DNA from: Pseudeuparius sepicola
Taxonomy: Eukaryota; Arthropoda; Insecta; Coleoptera; Anthribidae
Reading direction: 5' to 3'
DNA: 64,000 nucleotides
Assembly (NCBI GenBank): GCA_963920635.1
Contig: OY987299.1
Coordinates: forward strand, 115,321,373-115,385,372
This document shows positions 53,219 through 63,190 of the stretch, in pieces (the stretch's first letter is position 1; each line of letters starts with the position of its first letter). The position numbers and the translations under genes are program-made. The notes under the pieces are model-generated. The model did no database searches. It was not told the origin of the DNA and saw nothing but the letters and a program-made list of their open reading frames with translations.

Positions 53219-53599
53219 TCAGATTTTATTTCTTTGCGAGAAATTTTGTTTCTCTAGTAAAAACATCAAACAAAGCTGACCACAGTTTACTTGGTTAAAG
53301 TTTTGATATGAATCGTTATTGTATACTACTTCAATGTCTCTCCCCAAGTATCTAATGAGTTCTCTTGGTGGTTTCAAATTGCCAAAGCTGTCAAAATATT
53401 CACATATTTTTCCTGTTTTCCGGTAGGCTACCCAATGAGATCCAGAATTTCGCTGAATATCCAAATTCAAAATGGCCGTCTCGTTTTTTCGAGGCTTTTT
53501 AGGTAGGGTATCTCTCATATATACACCTCTAAAGAATGGAATGTCTTTAGCGAATTTTAAAAGGTCTAGATTGGTTAAAGGTCTATTGGGTAGCTTCAA
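53219..53599 (-). CDS. Adenovirus-type cysteine protease
   Basis: A 126-aa maturation protease of the adenain/Ulp1 fold, which cuts capsid and core proteins during virion maturation. Catalytic residues are seen: His in SGSHWVAY, Asp in CEYFDSFGNL, Cys in NQVNCGQLCLMF (with the preceding Gln region). FRGVYMRDTLPKKP is the usual Polinton N-terminal block, so the domain is complete. There is no ATG: the frame opens without one and the first plausible codon is TTG at 53599-53597. It overlaps the 3' end of the PLA2/pX gene in the -1 frame, next to an A AAA AAC heptamer. Either frameshifting makes a fusion, or the start codon was lost. Confidence 0.88.
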   Translation of the reverse strand: MKLPNRPLTNLDLLKFAKDIPFFRGVYMRDTLPKKPRKNETAILNLDIQRNSGSHWVAYRKTGKICEYFDSFGNLKPPRELIRYLGRDIEVVYNNDSYQNFNQVNCGQLCLMFLLEKQNFSQRNKI

Positions 53600-54366
53600 A
53601 AGTTTTTTTTCTTTAAAAATAATCCCAGACCGCCACGCTTGTTTTTACGCAAATAAAGTCCTGAACCAACGGACTCCATAGCTTGCTTTCGATTTGCCAT
53701 CAGCTTTTTTGCATTATTTACGTCGATTATAGTTTTTGCTACACTGCTCGCTCCCCCCGCCAATGAACCGAGAGCAGACAGAGCACCCAGTATAGGCAAA
53801 AGAGGCAGATATCCTCCTGACCTTTCTTGAAACGGAATTATCCTGGGTATTTTTAGTTTAGCCTTTCCACCAGCTTTTTTTATGTGTACACGTGCTGCCT
53901 TAACTGCCGCTAACGATGATTTTTTTAAATTTTTTAAGTCGCTCAACTGTTTGGTTGTAAAGGATTTTTTTAGAGCTTTATCCACCTTCTTTACTATGTC
54001 TCTTCTAAACGAAAATGGTCGTTTCGTACCCATTCCCAACTTCCTTTTAACCTTCATTGCGTTTGTAATAAGCCACCCAACTGTTTTTTCACCAAATTTG
54101 GAATCTTTTGATTTCACTCGATCCCAAGCACGATTTTCCAGTTCCAAATCAGCCTTGTGTCGTTCTTCTAGAGATTTGCTTTTACTGTAAGCAATGTCAT
54201 GAATTCTACAGGCTGAATCAACTTTATTTATACCTGAATCACCTCTAGAAAGCCGTTTTTCTAATTTAGTGCCAGGACCGCAGTACTGATAGCCAGGAAT
54301 GTGTAACTCTATCGGCAATTTGTCAATTAATGTGTTGAGCACTCCGCTCCCTTTAACAATCAACAT
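53596..54366 (-). CDS. Phospholipase A2 / pX-like core protein
   Basis: 256 aa from ATG 54366 (MLIVKGSGVLNTL), downstream of a TATA box. The N-terminal part is a parvovirus-type secreted-PLA2 domain: Ca-binding loop YCGPG (residues 28-32) and catalytic CRIHDIAY (His56-Asp57). In parvoviruses this activity breaches the endosome. The middle is very basic (KRKLGMGTKRPFSFRR). Around residues 185-215 a Gly/Ala-rich segment (GYLPLLPILGALSALGSLA) resembles adenovirus core protein precursor pX/pVI. The protein ends GLYLRKNKRGGLGLFLKKK, a common ending in insect Polintons, so the stop is probably natural. It likely coats packaged DNA and helps membrane penetration. Confidence 0.85.
   Translation of the reverse strand: MLIVKGSGVLNTLIDKLPIELHIPGYQYCGPGTKLEKRLSRGDSGINKVDSACRIHDIAYSKSKSLEERHKADLELENRAWDRVKSKDSKFGEKTVGWLITNAMKVKRKLGMGTKRPFSFRRDIVKKVDKALKKSFTTKQLSDLKNLKKSSLAAVKAARVHIKKAGGKAKLKIPRIIPFQERSGGYLPLLPILGALSALGSLAGGASSVAKTIIDVNNAKKLMANRKQAMESVGSGLYLRKNKRGGLGLFLKKKNF
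53602..53608 (-). promoter_or_regulatory. Candidate -1 frameshift heptamer
   Basis: On the minus strand A AAA AAC lies in the PLA2/pX reading frame, one codon before its stop. The -1 frame from here is exactly the protease frame. The same heptamer serves gag-pro in MMTV. No stable stem was found at the ideal 5-9 nt spacing; a weak CTAAAG/CTTTAG hairpin lies further down. Confidence 0.5.
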
Positions 54367-54398
54367 TAGATTGTTCAAGTTTGTTCAATCACCCCCCC

Positions 54399-54406
54399 TT
54401 ATATAG
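54399..54406 (-). promoter_or_regulatory. TATA box of PLA2/pX gene
   Basis: Minus-strand CTATATAA, about 33-40 bp upstream of the ATG at 54366. Confidence 0.6.
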
Positions 54407-54492
54407 AAAAAAACAACACACAAACAAATAATATTTTTATTTTCGCAGTTTTACACTTTTAACTCATGTTTTCCCAACTCCAGCATATGGCC

Positions 54493-54789
54493 TCACAGTT
54501 CTTCAGAAAATATAATATTAGTCGTTTTACCAACAGGTCCCAAGCTTGTTAAAAAGTACCTTTTGTTGTCCCCATTCAACTCATCTATACGTTCTTGAGT
54601 TAATTTATCCGTAAACCTCTGCGGTAGAATCATCTTGAAGTCTTCAAATTCCACAACCACCTTTTCACCATACTTAGTATTTATTCTCTTAAAACTCTGA
54701 ATCTCAAACTTTTCATTTACTTCCAAATCTCGAACGTTCACCAGATTTTTCTGCAGCAAGTTCTTATTTAAATTGTTTAAGAAGGACAT
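54493..54789 (-). CDS. Small TIR-encoded protein, possible OB-fold (copy 2)
   Basis: The right-terminal copy of the gene at 34832: 98 aa, from ATG 54789 (MSFLNNLNKNLLQ), with the same TATA promoter inverted. It differs at a few positions and ends one residue later because the TIR similarity stops just before the termination codon. It is the outermost gene of the right arm and converges inward like the left copy. Same tentative single-stranded-DNA-binding role. Confidence 0.75.
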   Translation of the reverse strand: MSFLNNLNKNLLQKNLVNVRDLEVNEKFEIQSFKRINTKYGEKVVVEFEDFKMILPQRFTDKLTQERIDELNGDNKRYFLTSLGPVGKTTNIIFSEEL

Positions 54790-55005
54790 GTTGAGTTTGT
54801 TGACAATATTCGCTGAACCTTGCCTATATAATGTAGGGACCTCCCCACCCCAGAGTATGGGTGGCCCCCACCCTCCCCCAAACCCTATGAGAGCATGACG
54901 CCACAACCCCTATGAGAGTATGACGCCAACCGAAAACCCCTATGAGAGTATGACGCCAAACTTGTTGAGACAGGTTTGGCGTCATGCTCTCATAGTCTTA
55001 CTACT
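54499..55005 (-). repeat. Polinton right terminal inverted repeat
   Basis: Inverted copy of 34616-35122 with only a few substitutions. It carries the second copy of the small TIR gene. Confidence 0.93.
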
Positions 55006-55011
55006 AGCCTA
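55006..55011. repeat. Polinton target duplication, right
   Basis: AGCCTA, identical to 34610-34615. Confidence 0.95.
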
Positions 55012-55185
55012 ATATGATTTTCGGATTTTTAGCCTCGTTTGTGGCATCGACTTTGGAGTAGGCAACTAATTTTTAGGAAATAAGTAGGCAACAATCCCAT
55101 CTACCTTTGGTAAAATTTTCGTTCTGGTCGGTTAAAAATTAAAGAAGTTATATGATTGTTTCACTCTTAAGTTAGACACTCTGTA

Positions 55186-57780
55186 TACAAGGTGCTTCAT
55201 TTTTCGCGATTTTTTTTTCGATTTTAATGTGTGTATTTATTCGAAAGTGTAAGTTTTGGGATATAACATATTATACAGGGTGGTCGAACTTTTACATGCA
55301 TAACTTACAGAATCGATAACTACATTTTTCCATTAAACATGTATCGAAATCCTAACGGTTTTCGTTATACAGGGCGTCAAATTTAATTTTTTTTCAAGGT
55401 TTCTTTTATTTTTCCTAAAGGAAGACAGTTAAGGCAAACATATTTGGTACAGTTTAGGCACATATTAAATACTGTAAATTAAAAATTATTCGTACTATCT
55501 ACTTCCACCAGTGCCGGAGAGTCGAAGGTCAACCATCGTATTTTTTAATAAAAAAAATGATGCGCCACTGGAAAAGTAATATTTTTTGCCTTCACTAAGT
55601 TTCCCAAACAATTATAAGGAAAAAAACATTCTCTTGACTTATTTTCTAAAAATTACCGTTTTTGAAAATTTTATTTTTGTGAATTTAATTTTTATAGCAG
55701 AAGAGAATAAAAGTAGGTCTAGGCTTTCGAAATTTTGCGCACCTAGGTAACCAGTTTTTGATTCCGAACAACTTTCCCTAACAATATTTTGCCGTTATAT
55801 TGCTTCCAACAAGTGAGGGTGCGAGTGAAAACGTGTTGTTTATACTTGTGTATTAGTGTAATAATTTTGAACAATGGAACACTAAACGAGGGTATGATTA
55901 CAGTGTCATTTGTCTATAGTTATATTTTGTCTGGAGTAGGTACCTTATATTTTGTCTGGAGTAGGTACCTACTATAGTAATACTATATAGGTACCTATAA
56001 AGTAGAGTGATGAGTGATAGGCATCAATTTTTTCACGTTCAGGTCCAGTTTGTTAGGTCAACGTAATCGCCAATGTCAATGTGCGCCCGAGATGCGCTAG
56101 CAAAAATTAGATGATCACTTTGTGTGGGAACGCCATTGTTTTTCCATTAGTGTCTGTCCGATACGAATACGGTCTCTATAGTCAACCAAATTCCTACGCA
56201 TATCTTAACAAGATTCTCGATTGTTTCGGTCCCAGACGGCCGCGATCCGACACGCAAATTACGTCACGCGGCAGCCGGTGACGAATAATGAGACAAATGC
56301 CGAGCGAGCTACCGCTGGCGACAACAGCTCCTTGAAAATTGGACGGGGGCGGTCGTAGGCGGCCGTGCAATTTTCGTTCAGTGCATGGGCTATTATCGGT
56401 GTTTAGGTAGGTTTATTACTCGTTCGGTGTGCGGCTAGGCTATTACAAAAGCCATGGGAATTTTAATATTACCGGCCAGTCAAAATTTAGGCTTAGAGAG
56501 TCGATAGTCAATGAAGTCAATAAAGAAATACTATTCTAAAGTCTATCCAAGTTACAGCGGCAGTAGATATAAACAAAGTCACATGACCACATTGCGATCG
56601 ATTGCCAGGGTCTGACTAATATGAGATTCCCAGTGGATTGTAATTCTAAACTAATTCTTTTAGAAGTTCTAAAAATTGTGTTTTTACCTTTCGTGGATCT
56701 TTATAAATTTCCTTAAATTAAGTAGCAAAATAAATTTACAGAATATACTGCTCGCGATCCGATCTAAAATATGCAGGAAACTCGACTGAGGGATGAGCCG
56801 GCCCTGCATTCTGCTCGCCGAGTAAACACTTGAGATTTTATGACGGCCAGACCAATAAGAGAATAGGTCACGTGGTGGCCAATGTTTTGATCCACTGCCT
56901 CTGTAACTTGGATAGATTTAGACACCTTTTTTTTCTATTTTTTTTGTAATAAGGATCGTCTTTTCTAATAGCACAGTATACATATATTAATAGTAAATGA
57001 TTTTTATGGTAAGTTAGAAACGAGATTATAAACATGGGACTTATGGAACACACGAGACAGTAGTGACTTCACAAGTAAATGGTTTTGTAGGCCGGTATAT
57101 GTAAATTGTACTTTGTGTATGTTTGTAAAAAATTTATACTTTTTGTAACTTTCTTCAGTTTCATTAAGCATTTCTTCTATCATGGTAAACGAAGGTTGTA
57201 CAAAATTAAATTTGTATAATAGTTACCTTACATATTATATATGTATTTACAAAAAAAATTGATGTATTCGACATATCCTGTAGAGACTTCGTATTGATTG
57301 GTGCAAGGTAGGTTGTTGCTGCCGTTTCTGAGCAAATGGCAAATAGCCATCACAGTTGACTGAAAACCAAATTTGGTATCTATGATGCAATGGATAGCCA
57401 AGAAACATGGGCCTTTTTGACTACAAAAATTTAAGAAAAAAAGTAGTACAGCACTGTGCAAAGTCAAAGGCTGTTTTAATTTCGAATGACTCCTATTTCC
57501 CACAAAAAAATCATCATATTATTCCTATCTACCACGGTTTCGTGGAATTTTCAATTTTTTAAATTTAATGCACATAAAATGATGAAACGAAAACCTGTTT
57601 TTGGAAAAAAGAGGACCAAAATCTAAGAGAATGTTTTAGTAGAATGGAAAGCAAAATTAATTTTACTTTAGCATTTCACTATACAGTTAGGTTTTAGGAA
57701 GATTAGGTTTTGGTCGTCCTTTCAAAAAAACCGGTTTACTTTTCATATTATTTTATGAATATTAAATTTTAAAAATTGAA
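55186..57780. other. No gene; dispersed repeats
   Basis: 55500-55745 is related to the repeat block at 46082-47030 (AGTAATATTTTTTGCCTTCA, TAGCAGAAGAGAATAAAAGT). A 25-bp direct repeat TATATTTTGTCTGGAGTAGG lies at 55920 and 55947. No coding region or RNA gene seen; 56060-56420 is GC-richer without a frame. Confidence 0.5.
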
Positions 57781-57975
57781 ATTCTACGGAAGCGTAGAAG
57801 GGCTACGTAGTAAATTTTTTTAAAATTCAGACTTTTCTCAAATTTTTGACTTATTCTCAAAATTTTGAGATTTTTCTCAAAATTGTGACCTTTTTCTCAG
57901 AATTTTAAAATTCGAAGAAAAAAGTCTGAATTTTAAAAAAATTTACTACGTAGCCCTTCTACGCTTCCGTAGAAT
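57780..57975. repeat. 195-bp foldback
   Basis: Arms of about 62 bp: ATTCTACGGAAGCGTAGAAG on the left and its complement on the right (57956-57975), almost perfect. The loop is a (CTCAAAATTTT)-like repeat. RNA from here would form a long hairpin. Confidence 0.8.
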
Positions 57976-58060
57976 TCCCATGAAACCGTAGCAGATTAAA
58001 AAAAAATAGGAAGAATACTTTTAAAGGATGTTTTTAGTGGCATGTTAGGCAAAGGATATC

Positions 58061-58125
58061 CTCCCCCGCACAAGCATGTGGTTGCTTCTGGGGTACTCCT
58101 AGTTTGGAGTATTGTGAGCGTGAAA

Positions 58126-58156
<31 letters not shown>
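58061..58156 (+). repeat. SINE-type 3' end with (ATT)n
   Basis: CCCCGCACAAGCATGTGG … GGGGTACTCCTAG … then (ATT)10 at about 58125-58155. The same sequence is found at 60080-60170, so it is a repeat family. Confidence 0.7.
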
Positions 58157-58842
58157 TCGACTTAGCCAAAAGGCATTCGCACTCCCTCTACGGGGAACAT
58201 TCACTCAGATCCCGGGTATCCCGGATACCAAAAGGATCTGGCTCGGACGAGACCCTTGCCATGTTATCGGGCCTTAGGTGACATTGATGTTGTTGGATGA
58301 TCCCGCACTCCCCATGAATTTCCTGACGGTTCGGGCTGTCGCAAGTAGTACCGCTTTCTGCATGGACCTGTAAAGACTATCAGTTAGACCCAGCTCCTTG
58401 ATGTTTCTCAGCAAACTTTTTGGTATAACACCAGTTGTTGACATGATGATTGGAATCGTCTGGACGTTCTCCATTTCCCATTGCCTTCTAATTCGTTCTT
58501 CTAAGTCTCTGTACTTCGCGATCTTCTCGACTTGCTTCACACGCAGGTTGTTGTTGTTCGGGATGGCCACATCAATCAGAGTTGTCTGCCTAGAAATTTT
58601 ATCAACTATTATAAGGTCCGGTCTGTTATGGGCAACTCGTTGATCTGTCAGAACTGTACGATCCCAGTACATCTTGTAGTTGCTGTTCTCAAGAACAGGC
58701 TCAGGTGTGTAGTTGTAATATGGGACCCTCTCTGCCTGCACAAGCAGCAGCTTTTCCGCCAGTTCCTGGTGCAAGATCTTGGCAACCGAATCGTGTCGTT
58801 CCTTATATTCCGTTCTATATATTATTATTATTATTATTATTA
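58150..58842 (-). pseudogene. R4/Dong-type LINE 3' fragment (REL endonuclease)
   Basis: The minus frame 58274-58840 encodes the C-terminal end of a restriction-like-endonuclease LINE: NRPDLIIVDK and TLIDVAIPNNNN (PD…D-x-A catalytic core), EKIAKYRDLEERIRRQW, and GVIPKSLLRNIKELGL. Both sides are bounded by ATT/TAA microsatellite. R4/Dong elements target TAA repeats, which fits. It is 5'-truncated; no reverse transcriptase is present. The frame is still open, suggesting a fairly young insertion. Confidence 0.75.
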
Positions 58843-58860
58843 ATTGAAAAAAATGCACTC

Positions 58861-58932
58861 CAGCCGGGACTCGAACCCGGGACTCTTACTGTGGCCGTAG
58901 GCACTTTAACCAACTAAGCTACCGGAGATACG
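58861..58932 (-). repeat. tRNA-like sequence, left arm
   Basis: Minus strand CTCCGGTAGCTTAGTTGG, then CCCGGGTTCGAGTCCCGG and GGAG: A-box- and B-box-like motifs with a pairing acceptor, but an irregular anticodon arm. It is part of a repeat, probably not a functional tRNA. Confidence 0.65.
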
Positions 58933-59225
58933 GGTTCCATCGGCTAGGTGTTATTTATTCCAATTGATATAATCATCGTGTTTCATATTCTGGCTTTGAC
59001 ATTGTAGGTTAGAATTTCCACGTTCGATACTTACATTAAGTCGCTATATGTCGAATTTTGTGGGTTGATGAACAAATAGGAAGTTCACATAACCAACAAT
59101 CATGAATGGTTCCCCTACACCCTCTAACCCGTTCTAGTAGCTGTAGAAGACGCCGTAGTCTTCTACATATCACCGCTACTAACTATATATCAATTGGAAT
59201 AAATAACACCTAGCCGATGGAACCC

Positions 59226-59302
59226 GTATCTCTGGTAGCTTAGTTGGTTAAGTACCTAGGGCCACAGTAGGAGTCCCGGGTTCGAGTCCCGGCTGGAGTG
59301 CA
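59226..59302 (+). repeat. tRNA-like sequence, right arm
   Basis: Inverted, slightly diverged copy of the left-arm sequence (TAGCTTAGTTGGTTAAGTAC, GGGTTCGAGTCCCGG). Confidence 0.65.
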
Positions 59303-59747
59303 TTTTTTTCAATTGATATCCTTTGCCTGACATGCCACTAAAAACATCCTTTATTATGTATAATTAGAGGTACTAAAAATCTTTCCAAGAATACTTTTTG
59401 TGCTAAGTGAAAGGGACATCCGAAATTAATGGCGCCTTTGAGGTTTGCACAGGGCTGGACCTACTTTTTTCACTAATTACTCATTTTTTCACTAATTATC
59501 CATATCTCCGTCACTGATTTTTCAATTGGGTAAATATTTCAGTATTTTGTACCGTGTTTGGTTTGAAAAGTTTTATTAGTTTAAAAAAATATCTTTATTT
59601 TTGCCAACTTTATATGAGAAGGTGGCATTATGTTTCAAAGTTCTATTATTTCTCAAAATTTGTCAATTTAAGACTGGAACACCATGTATAGGTAATACAA
59701 ATAAATTTTACAATCACATCACAACAAGCATACAGTGACAAACGATT

Positions 59748-60174
59748 TGGGGCCGCGGTGGCGTCGCTCGTACCGGCGCTGACTTTTTAGACTGCATGTT
59801 TTTCGGCCTTCGATCGACCTTGGTTCGAGGCAGGCGCATGCATATGTCTTTAAAGAAAAACACCGCTATGGCCAAGAGCGCTGGACAAAAAATGTGGGTT
59901 CACGGTATTGCTCCTAAATAGCTTTATCCGTGTGATTTACTAATTGTCCTACACTCACTGGGATTACTACGGCTTTCTAGGGTTTTGCGTAGTACTTGAG
60001 CGAATGCTATCCTAGTTGTATCGGGAAAAAAGTCGGCCCTAGCCGCAAACGGCAACGAAGACAAAATAACAGTAATTGCCCCCCTCCCCCGCACAATCAT
60101 GTACTTGCTTTTGGGGTACTCCCAGCTTGAAGTATTGTGAGGGTGAGAATTATTATTATTATTATTATTTCTGG
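59748..60174 (+). repeat. SINE with (ATT)n tail
   Basis: A GC-rich head GGCCGCGGTGGCGTCGCTCG with a B-box-like CTTGGTTCGAGGCAGG suggests a tRNA-derived promoter. The body ends CCCCCGCACAATCATG … GTGAGGGTGAGAATT followed by (ATT)8. The 3' end matches 58061-58156. Confidence 0.6.
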
Positions 60175-62735
60175 TTTTTGGCGACGATACGCCTCTAAAA
60201 CCATAAACTGGTTAAGACGGTATACGGTATTGGCTGGCGCATGTTGCTTCCTTTTTGATAAATCGACGGGGCTTTCAGCTTGGCAGGCACTGATTCCTTC
60301 ACGGGCCGATTATGATCGCTGCTCGATTGTCAGGCTCCAGCGATTTTACGGCGTGTGGGCGCCGCGGCCTTCTCGACTTCTAGGCGGTGGGATGAACCAT
60401 GGACGTCAAAAGCGTTTGGACAACAACTGGAAGAGAAGTAACAAAAAAAGTGGCCGACACAAAATACAGTTGTGGCCAAAAAATTTCGGGTGACAGTTGC
60501 ACAGCAAGCACCACGAAACCATTAAGAAAAAATATATACACAAAATACTTTGCCAACATCACATTCATGTGCATCAAACAAGGCCCCCTCCAAACATAAA
60601 TCCACGCGTAACGGCGACTTTTCCATTTTTTTGCATTTTGTGAGATATAGTGGTTGTGAAGTTTTTAAATGAACATTGAACACTAAATATTTCCTTTAGT
60701 ATTACCCAATGATCATTTAGATTTCTATAAACTGGCTATGATTATAAAAAAATCACGACTTGTATTTAAAAAAATGCAAAGCCTGTCCCCAGGGTCAAAT
60801 AAGAGCGAGAGGGAGTAAGAGAGAAAACTCATCAAACTAGCCGGGAAAATGCTGTTTTTTTGGCTAGCTCTTAATAGTTCTAGTCGCCAGTAGATGGCGC
60901 GCAGATACGTCCTAACTCTTTTCTAGTAAAAAAAAGTATTAACTTCTCTAGTTTCGATATAAATTATTGAAACCCGCATTAATCTGAACACATTAACCTA
61001 ATGTATCCCTCGTTTGTAATGAAAAATTTTTCCGCCTCGGTACCTAGGTTTTTTTGCATTTTAAGTACTCTTAAGGGCCTCTTCTTAAACGCCCAAAAAC
61101 GTTCACGCATTTTTTCTAAGGTTAATAAAGATTGATGGCCACCACAAACTTTGGTAGTGAAAAACTTTTTCAAATAGAATAATTATTATTAGGTAATCAG
61201 TAAAGAAAGTTTACTGATTATAAATTGGGGCGAAGGTGTCGAGTCGAGTGTATCCAATTCTAAGAAATCCGTGCACTGAACATATGGTCGGACCAGATTT
61301 CCTTTTACCGTCCTCAGTAAAATAATACATCGGGATAAACACAGCACGCGCCGGTCCATTTTTTTCGGTTTTAAGAAAAAACAGAACAGTCTGTTGTCTG
61401 TTTAAAGTTCCCGTCACATAAAGAAGTAAAGGCGAGGGGTGCGGTTCTTTTGTTATCAGATCGTTCTGCTCTGGTTTGTGTCTTGTGTTACAAAGAAGTC
61501 TAAACAAAAACAAATATGATACGTACAGTATGCAATAGAAACATCCTAAATTATAGTCGGGTACTGGTACTATAGCTCCGTCATAGAGAAAGAGAAGGAA
61601 GTCCGGAGTTCCTACACGTAGCATATGTGGCATTTTTAACTTCCTCTTGTTTGAAATGAGCTTCAAACAAATGAGATTTTATAGGCTTTTTGAATACTGG
61701 GACAATAATATGCGATAGCGTTTTTGTGAAATTTTCTATAGGTACCTACGTTGCCTTATGGAGCACGTGGCAACATCTGAAACTTCAGAACTTATTTTTT
61801 GCTACGCCACGGATACTTATCCATTATTTTATTTTTATACTGCGGATTGCGGATCTTTACCCTTTTATTATTCTCAATCAGATACAAAGTTTTAACTTTT
61901 TTAAAGGAATACTTATGTCTATGTTTTATCGAATAAGCAGAAAGAAAAATAAATAATCAAGAACAGTTTATCTGAAGTTGTTTAGACCACCTTTCATTAT
62001 TCAATACAAATTAAAGGTTTTGAAATAGAATACGTCGATTCCAGATCTGAATGTTTCGATGAATGTTGTTTACAGTTCGTTTTATAAGCTTCCTGGTTGT
62101 GTAGCCATTTTCTTTGCGGAAATGCGGAGAGGAATTCAATTAGATGACTCAATTTAGAAAACATTTTCAACTCGATAGCATAAATGGAACCGAAAATACT
62201 TTTTTTTCTGTTTTTAAAAGAAAACTTTGACGCCCTGTATGTCTAAAACGAAGCGTTTTTGGACAAAATGTTATGTGAAGAACCCCATTTATTTTTAAAA
62301 ATACTACTCAAATTTTGAGTATGGCGGTTTAACTTCGACTCACCCTGTATAAGAATATCCAATATATAATTTTATTTTCCAATACTACAAAAACAAGGCA
62401 TATGTACTAGTTTAATTCTGAAAGCGATAAATATGGAGAAAAATAGATTATCATGGCGATTGGTTGTTTTGGTTGTTCACGTTGGTATTTGATATTCCTC
62501 ATTTATTAACATTTTCTCGGATATCGGAAAAAGTGTAACTATTACGCACACCATTAAGTAAATTGAACATGGTGGTTAGATCGAGGCGAGACGTGACAAA
62601 ATGTAGATTTCCAGATTTCGATATGGCACAGAATAAAAGGGAGGTGAACTAAAACCATTAAAACTCTAATTTATGAGCAATGTTGCCAGTAATGGGTGAA
62701 GTGAAACTCAACTGCCTACCGCCCTACCGTATGTG
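60175..62735. other. No gene recognised
   Basis: 60180-60420 is GC-richer with a 66-codon frame at 60399 of unknown nature. The 151-codon minus frame at 61211-61666 has no recognisable domain and includes no clear signals, so I leave it uncalled. Confidence 0.4.
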
Positions 62736-63190
62736 TTATCAAAGACATCCCATTTTGCCTGCGGTAATCCCCCTTGCTCTGGAACCCAAGCCCGTTCAGG
62801 GCGCTGACGGTCGACGTATTCACCGTCAACACCATCGCACACACTCGAATCACATCACCTCAAGAAACAACGAAAAATCCAACCGCCCGTGGAGAGAAAT
62901 CCCGGTAGGCCGCGGGTGTTCAGCAGCGGCGGCGCGTTGCCTAGCGACGACCGTCGACTGTCTGCTCTCGCGCACGGCCCGCTCGATCCACCGATCGAGG
63001 ATGTGGAGTTGCCGAGGCGAGACTGATCGGCAGAGGAATCCGAGGAGGCGTTGATTCGATTCGGAAACGATGAAACGGACGTGCCGATGCCGCGGATTAA
63101 TACCCCGATCGATCGGCAGATGTTTTTTTGTGTGTCGGATTTGTCTGGCGACGGCCGAGGAATCGATGGCGACGAGAATGACGATCATTT
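62736..63190. other. GC/CpG-rich block, candidate promoter or 5' exon
   Basis: The GC- and CpG-richest stretch in the right part of the window, with open frames on both strands (62680-63054 plus, 62850-63284 minus) but no recognisable protein. It could be the promoter or untranslated first exon of the host gene whose coding exons lie at the left edge on the minus strand. I could not find a donor in the correct frame to prove that. Confidence 0.35.

Larger units (their letters stand above)
34616..55005. mobile_element. Maverick/Polinton (adintovirus-like) element, 20.4 kb
   Basis: The element begins AGTAGTAAGACTATGAGAG and ends with its reverse complement (…CTTACTACT). The AG/CT ends and a 6-bp duplication AGCCTA (34610-34615 and 55006-55011) are the canonical Polinton signature. 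Terminal inverted repeats are 507 bp. Gene content confirms identity: jelly-roll capsid proteins, packaging ATPase, adenovirus-like protease, PLA2/pX core protein, retroviral-type integrase with chromodomain, and protein-primed PolB (truncated). Left-arm genes run rightward to 42.4 kb; the right arm is mostly leftward. Polintons are virus-like elements able in principle to form capsids; this copy lacks a whole polymerase. Confidence 0.97.
34059..55183. mobile_element. Small Tc1-type element split by the Polinton
   Basis: CAGAGTGTCTCACATAAGAG at 34059 is mirrored by a slightly diverged copy ending at 55183, with TA on each outer side (34057-34058, 55184-55185). The mirror similarity continues about 170 bp inward on both sides (for example GTAGGCAACTAATTTT at 55059 against its complement near 34170). 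Remove the Polinton and a few hundred bp of element remain. The Polinton therefore inserted into an older MITE. Confidence 0.75.
58023..59356. mobile_element. Foldback element with tRNA-like arms
   Basis: The outer ends AAAGGATGTTTTTAGTGGCA mirror each other over 37 bp with one mismatch. The arms resume at 58845-58978 and 59184-59320 with tRNA-like sequences and CCGATGGAACCCGTATCTC. The left arm is split by an insert at about 58061-58845 (a SINE-like 3' end, ATT repeats and a LINE fragment). Confidence 0.75.

Noticed and set aside
61211..61666. 151-codon minus frame
   Set aside because: No domain, no promoter or splice pattern and low-complexity surroundings; left uncalled.
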